From contig NZ_JACHMI010000001.1 of assembly GCF_014207985.1 (NCBI RefSeq), forward strand, positions 4,757,001 through 4,821,000: a DNA stretch of 64,000 bases, given 5' to 3'. The notes under the pieces are model-generated. The model was not told the origin of the DNA. It made no database searches and was given only the letters and a program-made list of their open reading frames with translations. Below are positions 1-7,781 of the stretch, one piece after another (position 1 is the stretch's first letter; each line of letters opens with the position of its first letter). Position numbers and translations under genes: made by a program. The DNA is from Nonomuraea rubra. Lineage in GTDB: Bacteria > Actinomycetota > Actinomycetes > Streptosporangiales > Streptosporangiaceae.

Positions 1-751
1 ACGTGCCGAGCGCGAGCAGGTTGGCCGTGGTGTCGAGGCCGGCGCCGAGCAGGAACGCGGCCACGCCGCCGAGCTCCTCGCCGGTCAGGTCGCCGCCGGT
101 GGCCAGGTCGCTGAGCAGGTCGTCGGCCGGCTCGGCCCGCTTGGCGAGCGCGAGCTCCCGCAGGTACGTGCCGAGCCGGGCGAAGGCGGCGTACTGCGCC
201 TCAGGGGTCCCGGCGTCCGACAGGGCCCGGGCGGAGCTCTGGAACCGGTCGCGGTCCCCATACGGCACGCCGAGCAGCTCGCAGATCATCAGCGCCGGCA
301 CCGGCCGCGCGAAGACCTCGACGAGGTCGGCTGGCGGCCCCTGCCGCTCCATCGCGTCGAGCCGCTCACGGGTGATCTCGGTGACCCGCTCGGTGAGCAG
401 GTTCATCCTGCGGACGGTGAACTTGCCCGCCAGCAGCCTGCGGAAGCGGGTGTGCTCGGGTGCGTCCATGCCGGTCAGGTCGCCGACGGGGGCGGGCGGC
501 AGGTGGCCGCCCGCCAGGGGGTGGTAGTGCGTTTCGTAGCGGGAGCTGAAGCGCGGGTCGGCGAGGACCTGGCGGACCAGGTCGTATCCCGTGATCATCC
601 AGACGCCGGGGGCGCCCTCGGGCGCGGCCAGCCGGGCGATCGGCTGCTCGGCGCGCAGGGCGGTGAGCGAAGGGGCGGGATCGAAGGGACAGGCGGGTGC
701 GCGGTCGAGGGACGGGCTGACCGGCTCGTCGCGATAGTACGTGTTCGACAT
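1..751 (-). CDS. Cytochrome P450, 3' part cut by the window edge
   Basis: The reverse strand is open from an ATG at 751 to the window edge, giving the first 250 residues of a bacterial class I P450 (about 400 residues usual). It starts MSNTYYRDEPVSPS and shows the MDAPEHTRFRRLL substrate-side motif and an I-helix GAGLDTTAN oxygen-activation motif. The K-helix ExxR and the haem cysteine lie outside the window, so catalytic integrity cannot be judged. It diverges from the regulator at 899 across a 147-bp gap with two inverted repeats. Its position beside the RiPP operon makes it a candidate tailoring hydroxylase for that product, but this is inference; it could equally be unrelated. Confidence 0.88.
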   Translation of the reverse strand, partial: MSNTYYRDEPVSPSLDRAPACPFDPAPSLTALRAEQPIARLAAPEGAPGVWMITGYDLVRQVLADPRFSSRYETHYHPLAGGHLPPAPVGDLTGMDAPEHTRFRRLLAGKFTVRRMNLLTERVTEITRERLDAMERQGPPADLVEVFARPVPALMICELLGVPYGDRDRFQSSARALSDAGTPEAQYAAFARLGTYLRELALAKRAEPADDLLSDLATGGDLTGEELGGVAAFLLGAGLDTTANLLALGT

Positions 752-754
752 AAT

Positions 755-774
755 TGAAAGCTACGTTGCTTTCA
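755..774. promoter_or_regulatory. Inverted repeat upstream of the P450
   Basis: Perfect 7-bp arms TGAAAGC / GCTTTCA with a 6-bp spacer, 4 bp upstream of the P450 start. A TTGACG hexamer on the reverse strand (rc of 782-787) would place the -10 region within this repeat. It shares the string ACGTTGC with the second repeat at 849-869, so one regulator may read both. Candidate operator; no binding evidence. Confidence 0.55.
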
Positions 775-848
775 GAAATTCCGTCAATCAATCGATATGC
801 ATTTCTGCAGCTCAATCAGAATATATTGATGCGTTGACAGTGAAGCTG

Positions 849-869
849 AATGCAATGAAACGTTGCATT
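849..869. promoter_or_regulatory. Inverted repeat upstream of the HTH regulator
   Basis: Perfect 7-bp arms AATGCAA / TTGCATT with a 7-bp spacer, following a TTGACA hexamer at 834-839 and 30 bp before the chosen regulator start. The 9-mer AATGCAATG at 849-857 recurs at 1619-1627 upstream of the biosynthetic operon, which suggests one regulator controls its own gene and the operon. Confidence 0.55.
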
Positions 870-898
870 GTATGGCGTCGAACGCAATACTGGCCGTC

Positions 899-1582
899 AT
901 GCCAGAGGGAAGGTTGACCCGGCAGGACCGTCAGCGCATCGCGACCGGCCTCGCCGAGGGCCGCTCCTACGCCGAGATCGCCAGGCGGCTGGACCGGCCG
1001 ACCTCGACGATCAGTCGCGAGATCGCCCGCAACGGCGGTCCCGGCGACTACCGGCCCGAGCGGGCGCACCAGGCGGCGGCGCGGCGGGCGCGGCGCGGCG
1101 CCCCGGCTCGTTCGCCCGGCACCGGCTCCCACGACCGCAAGGTCGTCGAGGTGGAAGAGGGCGCCATCGAGATGGCGATCGGGATGGGCCTGCCGAAGAT
1201 GATGGCGCGCGTGCTCATCGGCCTGTGGCTGAGCGAGGACGGCAGGCTCACCGCGGCCGAGCTGTCACGCGGGCTGAACGTCAGTCCCGCCTCGATCTCC
1301 ACGGCCGTGGGCTACCTGACCCAGCAGGGCCTGATCAGGCGCGAACGCGATCCGCAGCGGCGGCGCGACATCTACGTGGTCGACGACGACGCCTGGTACC
1401 GCTCGACGGTGATCAGCTCGCGGCAGACGCTGGCGGCGGCGGAGGTCGCGAAGGCGGCGGGGGAGACGCTGGGGCTCGACACGCCCGTGGGGCGCCGCCT
1501 GGCCAGGGGTGGTGCGTTCCTGGAGCGGATCAGCCTGGACGCTCTGGCGTCGGCCGAACGCTGGCGCGACCTCTCGGTGTGA
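899..1582 (+). CDS. Transcriptional regulator: IS30-type HTH plus MarR/GbsR-like winged helix
   Basis: 227 residues from ATG 899 (in-frame ATGs at 863 and 872 would start inside the inverted repeat or just after it). Residues 1-60 (LTRQDRQRIATGLAEG...EIARRL...STISREIARNGG) match the helix-turn-helix that IS30-family transposases use to bind their ends (HTH_38 type). Residues about 75-170 are a second, winged-helix domain of MarR/GbsR style (LTAAELSRGLNVSPASIS, then LIRRERDPQRRRDIYVV). No transposase catalytic domain follows, so this is a regulator and not an IS remnant. It lies directly upstream of the RiPP operon and diverges from a P450; I infer cluster-specific control. Confidence 0.8.
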   Translation: MPEGRLTRQDRQRIATGLAEGRSYAEIARRLDRPTSTISREIARNGGPGDYRPERAHQAAARRARRGAPARSPGTGSHDRKVVEVEEGAIEMAIGMGLPKMMARVLIGLWLSEDGRLTAAELSRGLNVSPASISTAVGYLTQQGLIRRERDPQRRRDIYVVDDDAWYRSTVISSRQTLAAAEVAKAAGETLGLDTPVGRRLARGGAFLERISLDALASAERWRDLSV

Positions 1583-1682
1583 TCCTGGATGCCATTCATT
1601 GGGAAAGTGACATTCCGTAATGCAATGTGGAATTTCGTGATTATAACTGTCAATGAATGCACATAAAAGGGGTGATTTGGGG

Positions 1683-1711
1683 TTTACATAAACGCGTTCC
1701 GTTCGTAACAT
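1683..1711 (+). promoter_or_regulatory. Promoter of the RiPP operon (probably leaderless)
   Basis: TTTACA (1683-1688), a 17-bp spacer and TAACAT (1706-1711) form a good housekeeping-sigma promoter. Transcription would begin about 7 bases downstream, at or next to the ATG at 1719. No Shine-Dalgarno sequence precedes that ATG, consistent with a leaderless mRNA, which is common in actinomycetes. A further palindrome GTTTA-CA-TAAAC (1682-1693) covers the -35 box and may be another operator. Confidence 0.6.
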
Positions 1712-1718
1712 CCCACTC

Positions 1719-3719
1719 ATGGGAGCGCTCCCAAAAGCCGATCCGGCGATGAGACCGCAGCTACGGGATGACGTACGGTTCGTCGAGAGCCCCGACGGCG
1801 CCTACGTCCACAGCGACTACGGTGCGTGCACACTGCGCGGGCGGCAGGCGTACGCCTGGCTCGCCAGGCTGGCGCCCGTGTTGACCGGCCGCCACACGCT
1901 GGCCGAGCTCACCGAGCACCTTTCCGGTGACCGCCGGGCCATGGTGGAGCAGCTGGTGGGGCGGCTCGCCGAGCAGCGGTTCGTGGTGGACGCGCGGCAG
2001 GCGCGGGCACACGGGCTGAGCGGTGAGGAGCTGCGGGCGTACGCGGAGGAGATCGCCTTCATCGGGTACGCGCTGGGCTCGCCGGAGTCGCGCTTCGAAC
2101 GCATCCGCCGCGCCCACCTGGTGCTGACCGGCTCGGGGCCGCTGCTGGAGGCACTGGCAGAGGCGTGTGCCGGCGCGGGATGGCGGCGGGTCACGGTGAT
2201 CTCCCCCGAGCCCGGGCGGGCCGTCCAGGCCGCCGAAACCGCCCGCCGCGACCCCGCCCAGGAGTTCCACCCGCTCTCCTCCTCCACCGGCGTCGCGGAC
2301 GCGCTCGGGGACGCCGACGTCGTGCTCCAGGTCGGTACGGACCTCGATGACCTGGTGGCGACGGCCCGCGCCTGCGAGGCGGCCGGGGTCGTGCTGGGGC
2401 AGGCGCTGGCCGGGCCGGCGGAGGTCTGGCTCAGCCGGGTGGGACGGCCCTCGCGGACGGCGGGGGAGTCGGGCTGGCATCGCCTGGCCGGGCTGCCCAG
2501 CGCGGCTCCGGTCGCTCCGGACGAGGACCTGCTGTCCGGGCCGGTGCCCACGGTGGTCGCCGCCGTGCTGGCGCTCGCCTGTTTCTCCCACGTGACCGGG
2601 CTCGACACGACGTCGGAACGTACGCTCACCCGGATCGACCTGCGCACTCTCGACACGCTCCCGCACCGGTTCCTGCCCCATCCGCGCGCGGGCGGCGGCA
2701 GACCCGGGGCGGTCGAGGAGCTGACGAAGGCGCTGGCGGCGGCCGGGCCGGTCACCGCCTCCCTTGACGCGGACGGGCTGCTCGCTCGCACCGCCGACCT
2801 GGTCGACCCCCGGACGGGCGTGCTGGGCATGCTGGACGAGCAGGCGCTGGTGCAGTCGCCGCTGGCGGTGTGCCAGGCGGTCGTCTCCGACCCGTTCGGC
2901 GCGCTGCCCGGCTGGGCGCCGGGACCGCGGGCGTTCGGCTGGGGTCCCGATCAGCGGACGGCCCGGCTGCGCTGCCTGCTCGCCGCCCTCGCCACGTACG
3001 GCCTGCTCGCTCTCGGCACCCAGGACGGGCCGGCCTGGGGCGTGGAGCTGCCGGACGGGCGCCCCCGCCCCATACCCGAGCCCGGCCTCCAGCTCACCGG
3101 CGCCGGCACGCTGCGCCCGCCGAGCGGCACCGGCACTCGCACACTGCAGCCGCCGAACGGCGCGGCCACCGGCGCGATGGAGCCGCCGATGGGCATCGGT
3201 GCCGGTTCGAGCTGGGCCGAGGCGCTGGCTGCCGGGTTGCGGGCGCACTGCGAGCACCTGCTGGCCGCCCGCCTGCCAGCCGCCGACGACACCGTTGCGG
3301 GCACACCGGTAGAGCCCGGGGGAGACCCGGCCGCGGAGGCGCTGCTGCGACAGCTCGTCCTGGCCGGCGAAACCCCGCACCTCCGCGACCACACCACGTC
3401 CTTCGGAGCCCCCGCCATCGCCCTGACCACCCCCGCCCTGGGAACGGTCGTGTCGGTGTCCGGCACCGTCGCCGACGCCCTGCGCGACGGCCTCGAACGG
3501 CTGCTGCTCCGCTGGCAGTCCCGAACCGCCCGGCAGCCCGCGTACGCCACCGCCCACCCCCTCTGGCCACCGGACGGCGACCCGGCCGAGGCCGTGCGGA
3601 CGATGGCGGGCGCGCTGCGCCGCGCGGGCAAGGTGCCGGTTGCGGTGCCGCTCGACGGCGACCCAGAGGCGGCCAGGCTGCTGCCGTTCGTCACCCGAGT
3701 CGTCCTGCTCGATGACTGA
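1719..3719 (+). CDS. Ocin-ThiF-like RiPP leader-recognition protein (F-protein)
   Basis: 666 residues. The N-terminal ~95 residues look like a small winged-helix leader-binding domain (RRE/PqqD-like: DVRFVESPDGAYVHSDYGA, then a helical LAELTEHL...MVEQLVGRLAEQRFVV). A Rossmann-like E1/ThiF-related region follows (HLVLTGSGPLLEALAEAC). Such F-proteins bind the precursor leader and activate the YcaO cyclodehydratase of the next gene. Residues about 464-496 are a three-copy 11-residue repeat (RPPSGTG / QPPNGAA / EPPMGIG), a likely disordered insertion. The gene is first in the operon and overlaps the YcaO gene by 8 bp. Family assignment is good; the RRE boundary is my estimate. Confidence 0.8.
   Translation: MGALPKADPAMRPQLRDDVRFVESPDGAYVHSDYGACTLRGRQAYAWLARLAPVLTGRHTLAELTEHLSGDRRAMVEQLVGRLAEQRFVVDARQARAHGLSGEELRAYAEEIAFIGYALGSPESRFERIRRAHLVLTGSGPLLEALAEACAGAGWRRVTVISPEPGRAVQAAETARRDPAQEFHPLSSSTGVADALGDADVVLQVGTDLDDLVATARACEAAGVVLGQALAGPAEVWLSRVGRPSRTAGESGWHRLAGLPSAAPVAPDEDLLSGPVPTVVAAVLALACFSHVTGLDTTSERTLTRIDLRTLDTLPHRFLPHPRAGGGRPGAVEELTKALAAAGPVTASLDADGLLARTADLVDPRTGVLGMLDEQALVQSPLAVCQAVVSDPFGALPGWAPGPRAFGWGPDQRTARLRCLLAALATYGLLALGTQDGPAWGVELPDGRPRPIPEPGLQLTGAGTLRPPSGTGTRTLQPPNGAATGAMEPPMGIGAGSSWAEALAAGLRAHCEHLLAARLPAADDTVAGTPVEPGGDPAAEALLRQLVLAGETPHLRDHTTSFGAPAIALTTPALGTVVSVSGTVADALRDGLERLLLRWQSRTARQPAYATAHPLWPPDGDPAEAVRTMAGALRRAGKVPVAVPLDGDPEAARLLPFVTRVVLLDD
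1720..1733. promoter_or_regulatory. Perfect CelR/CebR-type operator over the first start codon
   Basis: TGGGAGCGCTCCCA is a perfect 14-bp palindrome. It is identical to the site bound by the LacI-family cellulose regulators CelR (Thermobifida fusca) and CebR (Streptomyces), which release DNA on binding cellobiose or related oligosaccharides. It begins at the second base of the ATG at 1719, just after the predicted transcription start, a classic position for repression. I found no second full copy in the window. No LacI-family gene is encoded here, so the regulator would act in trans. Confidence 0.65.
3108..3206 (+). repeat. 33-bp tandem repeat, 3 copies, in the F-protein gene
   Basis: Copies begin at 3108, 3141 and 3174, exactly 33 bp apart, and keep the reading frame (11 residues each). 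They are degenerate at the DNA and protein levels. Confidence 0.8.
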
Positions 3720-5679
3720 GGCCACCATCACCCCGGCCCCGTCCGCCGCGGACCTCGACCGGGTGACCGTCCTCGGTGAGGGCCGCCTGCACGCGGCGAT
3801 CAGCGCGGCACTCGCCTCCACCACCGGACACGGAGGCGGCGCGATCGTCGTCGCGAGCGACGCCGACGACGTGCGGCCGTACCCCGGGGTGGCGCGGCGG
3901 GCGGCCGGGCGGGGCGTGCCGTGGCTGCCGGTGCGGGTCGAGGCCGGGTGGGCGCTGGTGGGTCCCGCCGTCCGCCCGTCCCGTCCCGGCTGCCCGACGT
4001 GCGTGGCGCGCCGGCGCGCGGGCAACCGCCCGGACGCGCAGGCCCGTGACGCGCTGCGCGCGAAGTGGGCCGGGGACCTCGACTCGCGGCCGACCATCCT
4101 GCTCACCCCGCTCGTCTCGCGTACGGTCGCCGCGCTGGTCGCCGACGAGGTGCACCGGCTGCGGCACGACCCCGGCTCCGCCAGGACCGCCGGCGCGCTG
4201 CTGAAGATCCGCCTGCCCACCGCCGCGGTACGCCGCCACGCGTTCCTGCCCGACCCGCTCTGCCCCGACTGCGGCACCCGCCAGGACGACGGCCCGCACG
4301 CAGGCCGGTACGTCCCGCGCCCGGCGCCCAAACCGGACCCCTGGACGTTCCGGGTCGGCACGATCACCGGCCGGGAGGTGGAGCTGGAGCAGCGGTTCGT
4401 GGACGCGGAGACCGGCATCGTGCAGGCCCTGGTCGCGCAGGAGCGCGGCGGCGGCCCGATGGCGGTCGCCCGGCTCAGCCCCGCCCGCACCGAACACGAG
4501 AGCCACCACGGCTACGGCCGCAGCGACGACTTCGCCTCGGCCCGCGCCACCGCCGTCGCCGAGGCCCTGGAGCGCATCGCCGGCATCCACCCGCGCGGCC
4601 GCCGGACCACCGTCCGCGCCGCGTACGCGGACATCGCCGACCACGCCCTCGACCCGCGCACGCTGGGCCTCTACCCCGACGACTGGTACGACCAGCCCGG
4701 CTTCCTGTTCACCCGCTTCGCCCCGGAACGCCCCACGACGTGGGTGTGGGCGTACTCGTTCGGCCGCGACGCCCCCGTGCTGGTGCCGGAGAGCTACGCC
4801 TTCTTCGGCCCCCGCCCCCGGGACGACCTCGGCTTCGCCTACGAGTGCTCCAACGGCTGCGCCCTGGGCGGCCACCCGGCGGAGGCGATCCTGTACGGCC
4901 TGCTGGAGGTGGCCGAGCGGGACGCGGCCCTGGCCACCTGGTACGCCCGCCTGCCCGTCCCGCGCGTGGACCTCGGCTCGGCGGCCGACCGCCGCATCCC
5001 GATGCTCGCCCAGCGGGTGCGCGACCGGCTCGGCTACGACGTGCACGCGTTCGCCGCGCTGCTGGAGCAGCGGGTGCCGGTGTTCTGGGTGATGGCCGTC
5101 GACGCCCTGGACCGGCCGGACCGGCCGCGCGCGCTGTGCGGCTCCGCCTCGCACCTCGATCCGGAACGCGCGCTGCGCCGGGCCCTGGAGGACCTCGGCC
5201 CCATGCTGGCCAGCCACCTCGAACGTTACGACCCGGCGTTCTCGGCCCGGCTCGTGGCGGACTCCGACCAGGTACGGCTGCTGGAGCACCATCCCCTGAC
5301 CTACGCCCACCCGGACGCGTTCGGCAGGCTGGGCTTCCTGCCGCTGGAGGGGCCCGCGCTGACCCTGCCCGAGGTGGCGGCCCGGGCGGCGTGGCCGCAG
5401 CACGACGACCTCCGGGCGGACGTGGCCGAGCTGGCGGGCCGCTACCTGGCCGGCGGGCTCGACGTCATCGCCGTCGACATCACCTCGCCCGAGGCTCGGG
5501 CGTGCGGCATGCACGCCGCGAAGGTCATCGTGCCGGGGACGGTGTCCATGACGTTCGGCCACCGCTACCGGCGCGTGCACGGCCTGCCCCGGCTGCCGGG
5601 CCTGCCCAGGGTCCTCGGCCACCGCGACCGCGACCTGCGGTCCGAGGAGCTGAACCCGTACCCGCACCCGTTCCCCTGA
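3712..5679 (+). CDS. YcaO-domain azoline-forming cyclodehydratase
   Basis: 655 residues from the ATG at 3712, which overlaps the upstream stop (ATGACTGA). The N-terminal part carries two Cys pairs, CPTC (about residue 99) and CPDC (about 185), like the zinc-binding linker of cyclodehydratase E1-like domains. The YcaO part shows AEALERIAG, SNGCALGGHPAEAI with GLLEVAERDA, matching ATP/Mg-binding segments, and the C-terminus PYPHPFP is the proline-rich tail (PxPxP) needed in azoline-forming YcaOs. It uses ATP to cyclise Cys (and possibly Ser/Thr) of the precursor core to azolines. With the preceding F-protein it forms the usual thiopeptide-type pair. Confidence 0.9.
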   Translation: MTEATITPAPSAADLDRVTVLGEGRLHAAISAALASTTGHGGGAIVVASDADDVRPYPGVARRAAGRGVPWLPVRVEAGWALVGPAVRPSRPGCPTCVARRRAGNRPDAQARDALRAKWAGDLDSRPTILLTPLVSRTVAALVADEVHRLRHDPGSARTAGALLKIRLPTAAVRRHAFLPDPLCPDCGTRQDDGPHAGRYVPRPAPKPDPWTFRVGTITGREVELEQRFVDAETGIVQALVAQERGGGPMAVARLSPARTEHESHHGYGRSDDFASARATAVAEALERIAGIHPRGRRTTVRAAYADIADHALDPRTLGLYPDDWYDQPGFLFTRFAPERPTTWVWAYSFGRDAPVLVPESYAFFGPRPRDDLGFAYECSNGCALGGHPAEAILYGLLEVAERDAALATWYARLPVPRVDLGSAADRRIPMLAQRVRDRLGYDVHAFAALLEQRVPVFWVMAVDALDRPDRPRALCGSASHLDPERALRRALEDLGPMLASHLERYDPAFSARLVADSDQVRLLEHHPLTYAHPDAFGRLGFLPLEGPALTLPEVAARAAWPQHDDLRADVAELAGRYLAGGLDVIAVDITSPEARACGMHAAKVIVPGTVSMTFGHRYRRVHGLPRLPGLPRVLGHRDRDLRSEELNPYPHPFP

Positions 5680-5714
5680 CCGGTCCCCGCCGAAGGAAGG
5701 AGGCAGACCCCGGC

Positions 5715-7505
5715 ATGCACACGACCCCGGCGACGAGCGCGCCCGGCCCGGCCACCAGCACACTCGGCACGGCCACGAGCGCTCCCGGCACGGCGACGAG
5801 CCGCTACCTGGCCGCCATGCGGGACCGCGGCCCGCTGTCCATCGACTGGGCGGCGGCGCCGACCCGGCACAAGCGCTACCCCGGCGCCGGACGCGTGCGG
5901 CTGCCCTGGACCGCCGACCGGCACCACCCCCTCGGCCTGCTCGGCGAGCTGCTGCGGGATCTGCTCGGCATGACCAGGATCGTGTGGTCCCACCACCTCG
6001 ACGACGGCGGCGAGCCTTCCGGGCGCCCTCCCATGCTGCTCACCGGCCGTCCCGCACCGTCGGGCGGCGGGCTCTACCCGATCGAGGCGTACGTGGCCGC
6101 CGGCGACGTGCTCTCGCCCGGCGACGCCGCGCTCCTCCCCGAAGGCGAGTCGCTCTCGCCCATCGGCGAGCCGCACCTGCCCGCCGGCCTGTACCACTAC
6201 GATCCGGTGCACCACGTGCTGGAACGCCTCCGTGACGGCGACCACGTCCCGGCCCTGACAGGACTGCTCGCGGACAGCTCCCCGGCGGACCTGGTGATCG
6301 TCCTGCCCGCGGTGTTCTGGCGGTCGATGTTCAAGTACGGCGACTTCGGCTACCGCCTGATCTGCCAGGAGACCGGCGTGCTCATCGCCCAGGCGCTGGC
6401 CGTGGGCGGGCGGCTGGGCCTGGCCACCCGGGCCCACCTGCGGTTCCCGGACGGCGAGATGGACCGGCTGCTCGGCCTCGACGGCACCCGCGAGGCCACG
6501 CTCGCCGTGCTCACCTTCACCCTGCCACCCACCACGGCGCCGACGCTGTCTCGTTCCGGCGAGTCACGGTCGCAGCCCGCCTTTCCCTCCGGCGAGTCAC
6601 GGTCGCAACCCACCTTCCCCTCCGGTGCTCCGCCGACGCGGCCCGCCGCGTTGCCGGCGCCGTCCCTGGCGGAGCGGTTGATGTCGCGGCCGGTGGCGGG
6701 GGAGAGCAGGCCGCTGCCCAGACCCATGCCGGACGGCCCCGCCGCCGTCCTGCACCGGGCCTCCACACGGGCAGAGCCCGGCGCGGGCGGCAGCGGCTCC
6801 CCGGACCGCGCGTTCCGGCCGCGGCCGCCCGTACGAGCGGGCCGGACCCTCCCGGCCCCCGAACCCGCGACCGGCCACCACCCGGCGGAGGCGGTGGCGC
6901 GCCGCGCGTCCCCGCTGGCCGGCTACCGCCCGGTGCCGCTCCCCGCAGGGGCGCTCGGCGCGGTGCTGGTGGCGGCGGGCGGCGGTTACCCGGCCGACCT
7001 GCCCAGCGCCGCGACGGGACCCGCCGCGACCGCGCTGTGCCTGCTGTCCCTGCGGGTGGCGGGCCTGCCGAACGGCGCCTACTGGTACGACCCCGCCCTG
7101 CACACCCTCCACGAGCTGCCCGGCACCGCCCACGTGGAGGCCGGCCCCCTGCTGGCCAACACGCGGGTGGCGCTGCGTGGCGCAGCCGCCGTGCTGATCC
7201 CCGTGGGCGACCCGGTCGCGGGCGCGGGAACGTTCGGCGACCGCTGGTACCGCATGCAGCAGATGGAGGCGGGCCTGATCGCCCAGCGGGCCACGCTGGC
7301 CGCCACCGCGCTGGGCCTGGCCGCGCGCATCCACTCCGACGGCGCCAACGAGACCACCGACGAGGCACTCGGCCTCGCCGGAACCCCGCTGCGGAGCCTG
7401 TCCTTCCTGGCGATGGGCACCCCACCGACCGGCGGGCCCCTGGTGACCCGCCCCATCCCGGCCCTGGTGAACGAGGAGGTGATGCCACCCCGGCAAGAGA
7501 GGTAA
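5715..7505 (+). CDS. Tandem SagB-type FMN azoline dehydrogenase
   Basis: 596 residues from ATG 5715, preceded by AAGGAGG about 5 bp upstream. Two nitroreductase-like domains are fused: the first (about 30-270) has PSGGGLYPIEAYV and FKYGDFGYRLICQETGVLIA; the second (about 400-590) has YWYDPALHTL and RWYRMQQMEAGLIAQRATLA. This family oxidises azolines to azoles with FMN. The linker (about 275-395) is low in complexity with a 33-bp duplication, and the N-terminus has four 7-residue PATSAPG-like repeats. One half may be catalytic and the other structural; I cannot tell which. It sits between YcaO and the precursor in the same operon. Confidence 0.85.
   Translation: MHTTPATSAPGPATSTLGTATSAPGTATSRYLAAMRDRGPLSIDWAAAPTRHKRYPGAGRVRLPWTADRHHPLGLLGELLRDLLGMTRIVWSHHLDDGGEPSGRPPMLLTGRPAPSGGGLYPIEAYVAAGDVLSPGDAALLPEGESLSPIGEPHLPAGLYHYDPVHHVLERLRDGDHVPALTGLLADSSPADLVIVLPAVFWRSMFKYGDFGYRLICQETGVLIAQALAVGGRLGLATRAHLRFPDGEMDRLLGLDGTREATLAVLTFTLPPTTAPTLSRSGESRSQPAFPSGESRSQPTFPSGAPPTRPAALPAPSLAERLMSRPVAGESRPLPRPMPDGPAAVLHRASTRAEPGAGGSGSPDRAFRPRPPVRAGRTLPAPEPATGHHPAEAVARRASPLAGYRPVPLPAGALGAVLVAAGGGYPADLPSAATGPAATALCLLSLRVAGLPNGAYWYDPALHTLHELPGTAHVEAGPLLANTRVALRGAAAVLIPVGDPVAGAGTFGDRWYRMQQMEAGLIAQRATLAATALGLAARIHSDGANETTDEALGLAGTPLRSLSFLAMGTPPTGGPLVTRPIPALVNEEVMPPRQER
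5730..5801 (+). repeat. 21-bp tandem repeat at the 5' end of the dehydrogenase gene
   Basis: About 3.5 degenerate copies encoding PATSAPG / PATSTLG / TATSAPG / TATS directly after the start. The repeats stay in frame. Confidence 0.7.
6555..6626 (+). repeat. 33-bp repeat in the dehydrogenase linker
   Basis: Copies start at 6555, 6588 and 6621 (third incomplete), coding for SGESRSQPAFP / SGESRSQPTFP / SG. The first two copies are nearly identical at the DNA level, suggesting recent duplication. Confidence 0.8.
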
Positions 7506-7549
7506 CCCGTTCGACCTTTTCGTACCGAACACTGCAGAAGGAGATGCAC

Positions 7550-7729
7550 ATGTCCAGTGAGAACCTGAAGCTCGACCTCCGCGGCCTGGAGGTCGACTCG
7601 ATCGACGTCGTGTCGGCCGACTCCATCGTGGCGGAGGGCCACGGCACCATCGAGACCGGTGCCTCGTCCTCCCCCGGCTACTGCTCGTCGTACCTGACGG
7701 CCATGAGCTGCTGGGCTCCGGAGCTGTAG
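7550..7729 (+). CDS. Thiopeptide-like RiPP precursor peptide
   Basis: 59 residues. ATG 7550 is chosen over ATG 7544 because AAGGAG at 7538-7543 is then 6 bp away. The leader is acidic with LKLDLRGLEVDSIDVVSADS, then GHGTIETGA; GHGxxExGAS is how thiomuracin/GE2270-type leaders end, just before core Ser1. The predicted 21-residue core runs S39-S40-S41-P-G-Y-C45-S46-S47-Y-L-T50-A-M then S53-C54-W-A-P-E-L. S53-C54 plus a short tail resembles the second pyridine serine plus thiazole of lactazole (SC-AQPQDM). Only two cysteines are present, few for a thiopeptide. It sits between azole-forming and dehydrating enzymes. The class call is strong; leader cleavage site and modification map are inference. 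Confidence 0.88.
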   Translation: MSSENLKLDLRGLEVDSIDVVSADSIVAEGHGTIETGASSSPGYCSSYLTAMSCWAPEL

Positions 7730-7781
7730 AGCCGGCGTCGGCCCTCCGGTGAGCCGCACGCGGCCACCGGGATGACGAGCA

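Noticed and set aside
899..1582. IS30 insertion sequence
   Set aside because: Only the HTH domain is present; no DDE catalytic domain, terminal inverted repeats or target duplication seen.
1761..4490. Long open frame on the reverse strand across the F-protein and YcaO genes
   Set aside because: Its translation is Arg/Pro/Gly-rich with no family likeness, and the forward genes explain the same DNA. It is a high-GC shadow frame.
5773..5786. Second CelR/CebR-like box around CGAGCGCTCCC
   Set aside because: Only the core GAGCGCTC is shared; the outer bases fail, and it lies inside a coding repeat. A similar partial match near 28,823 was rejected too.
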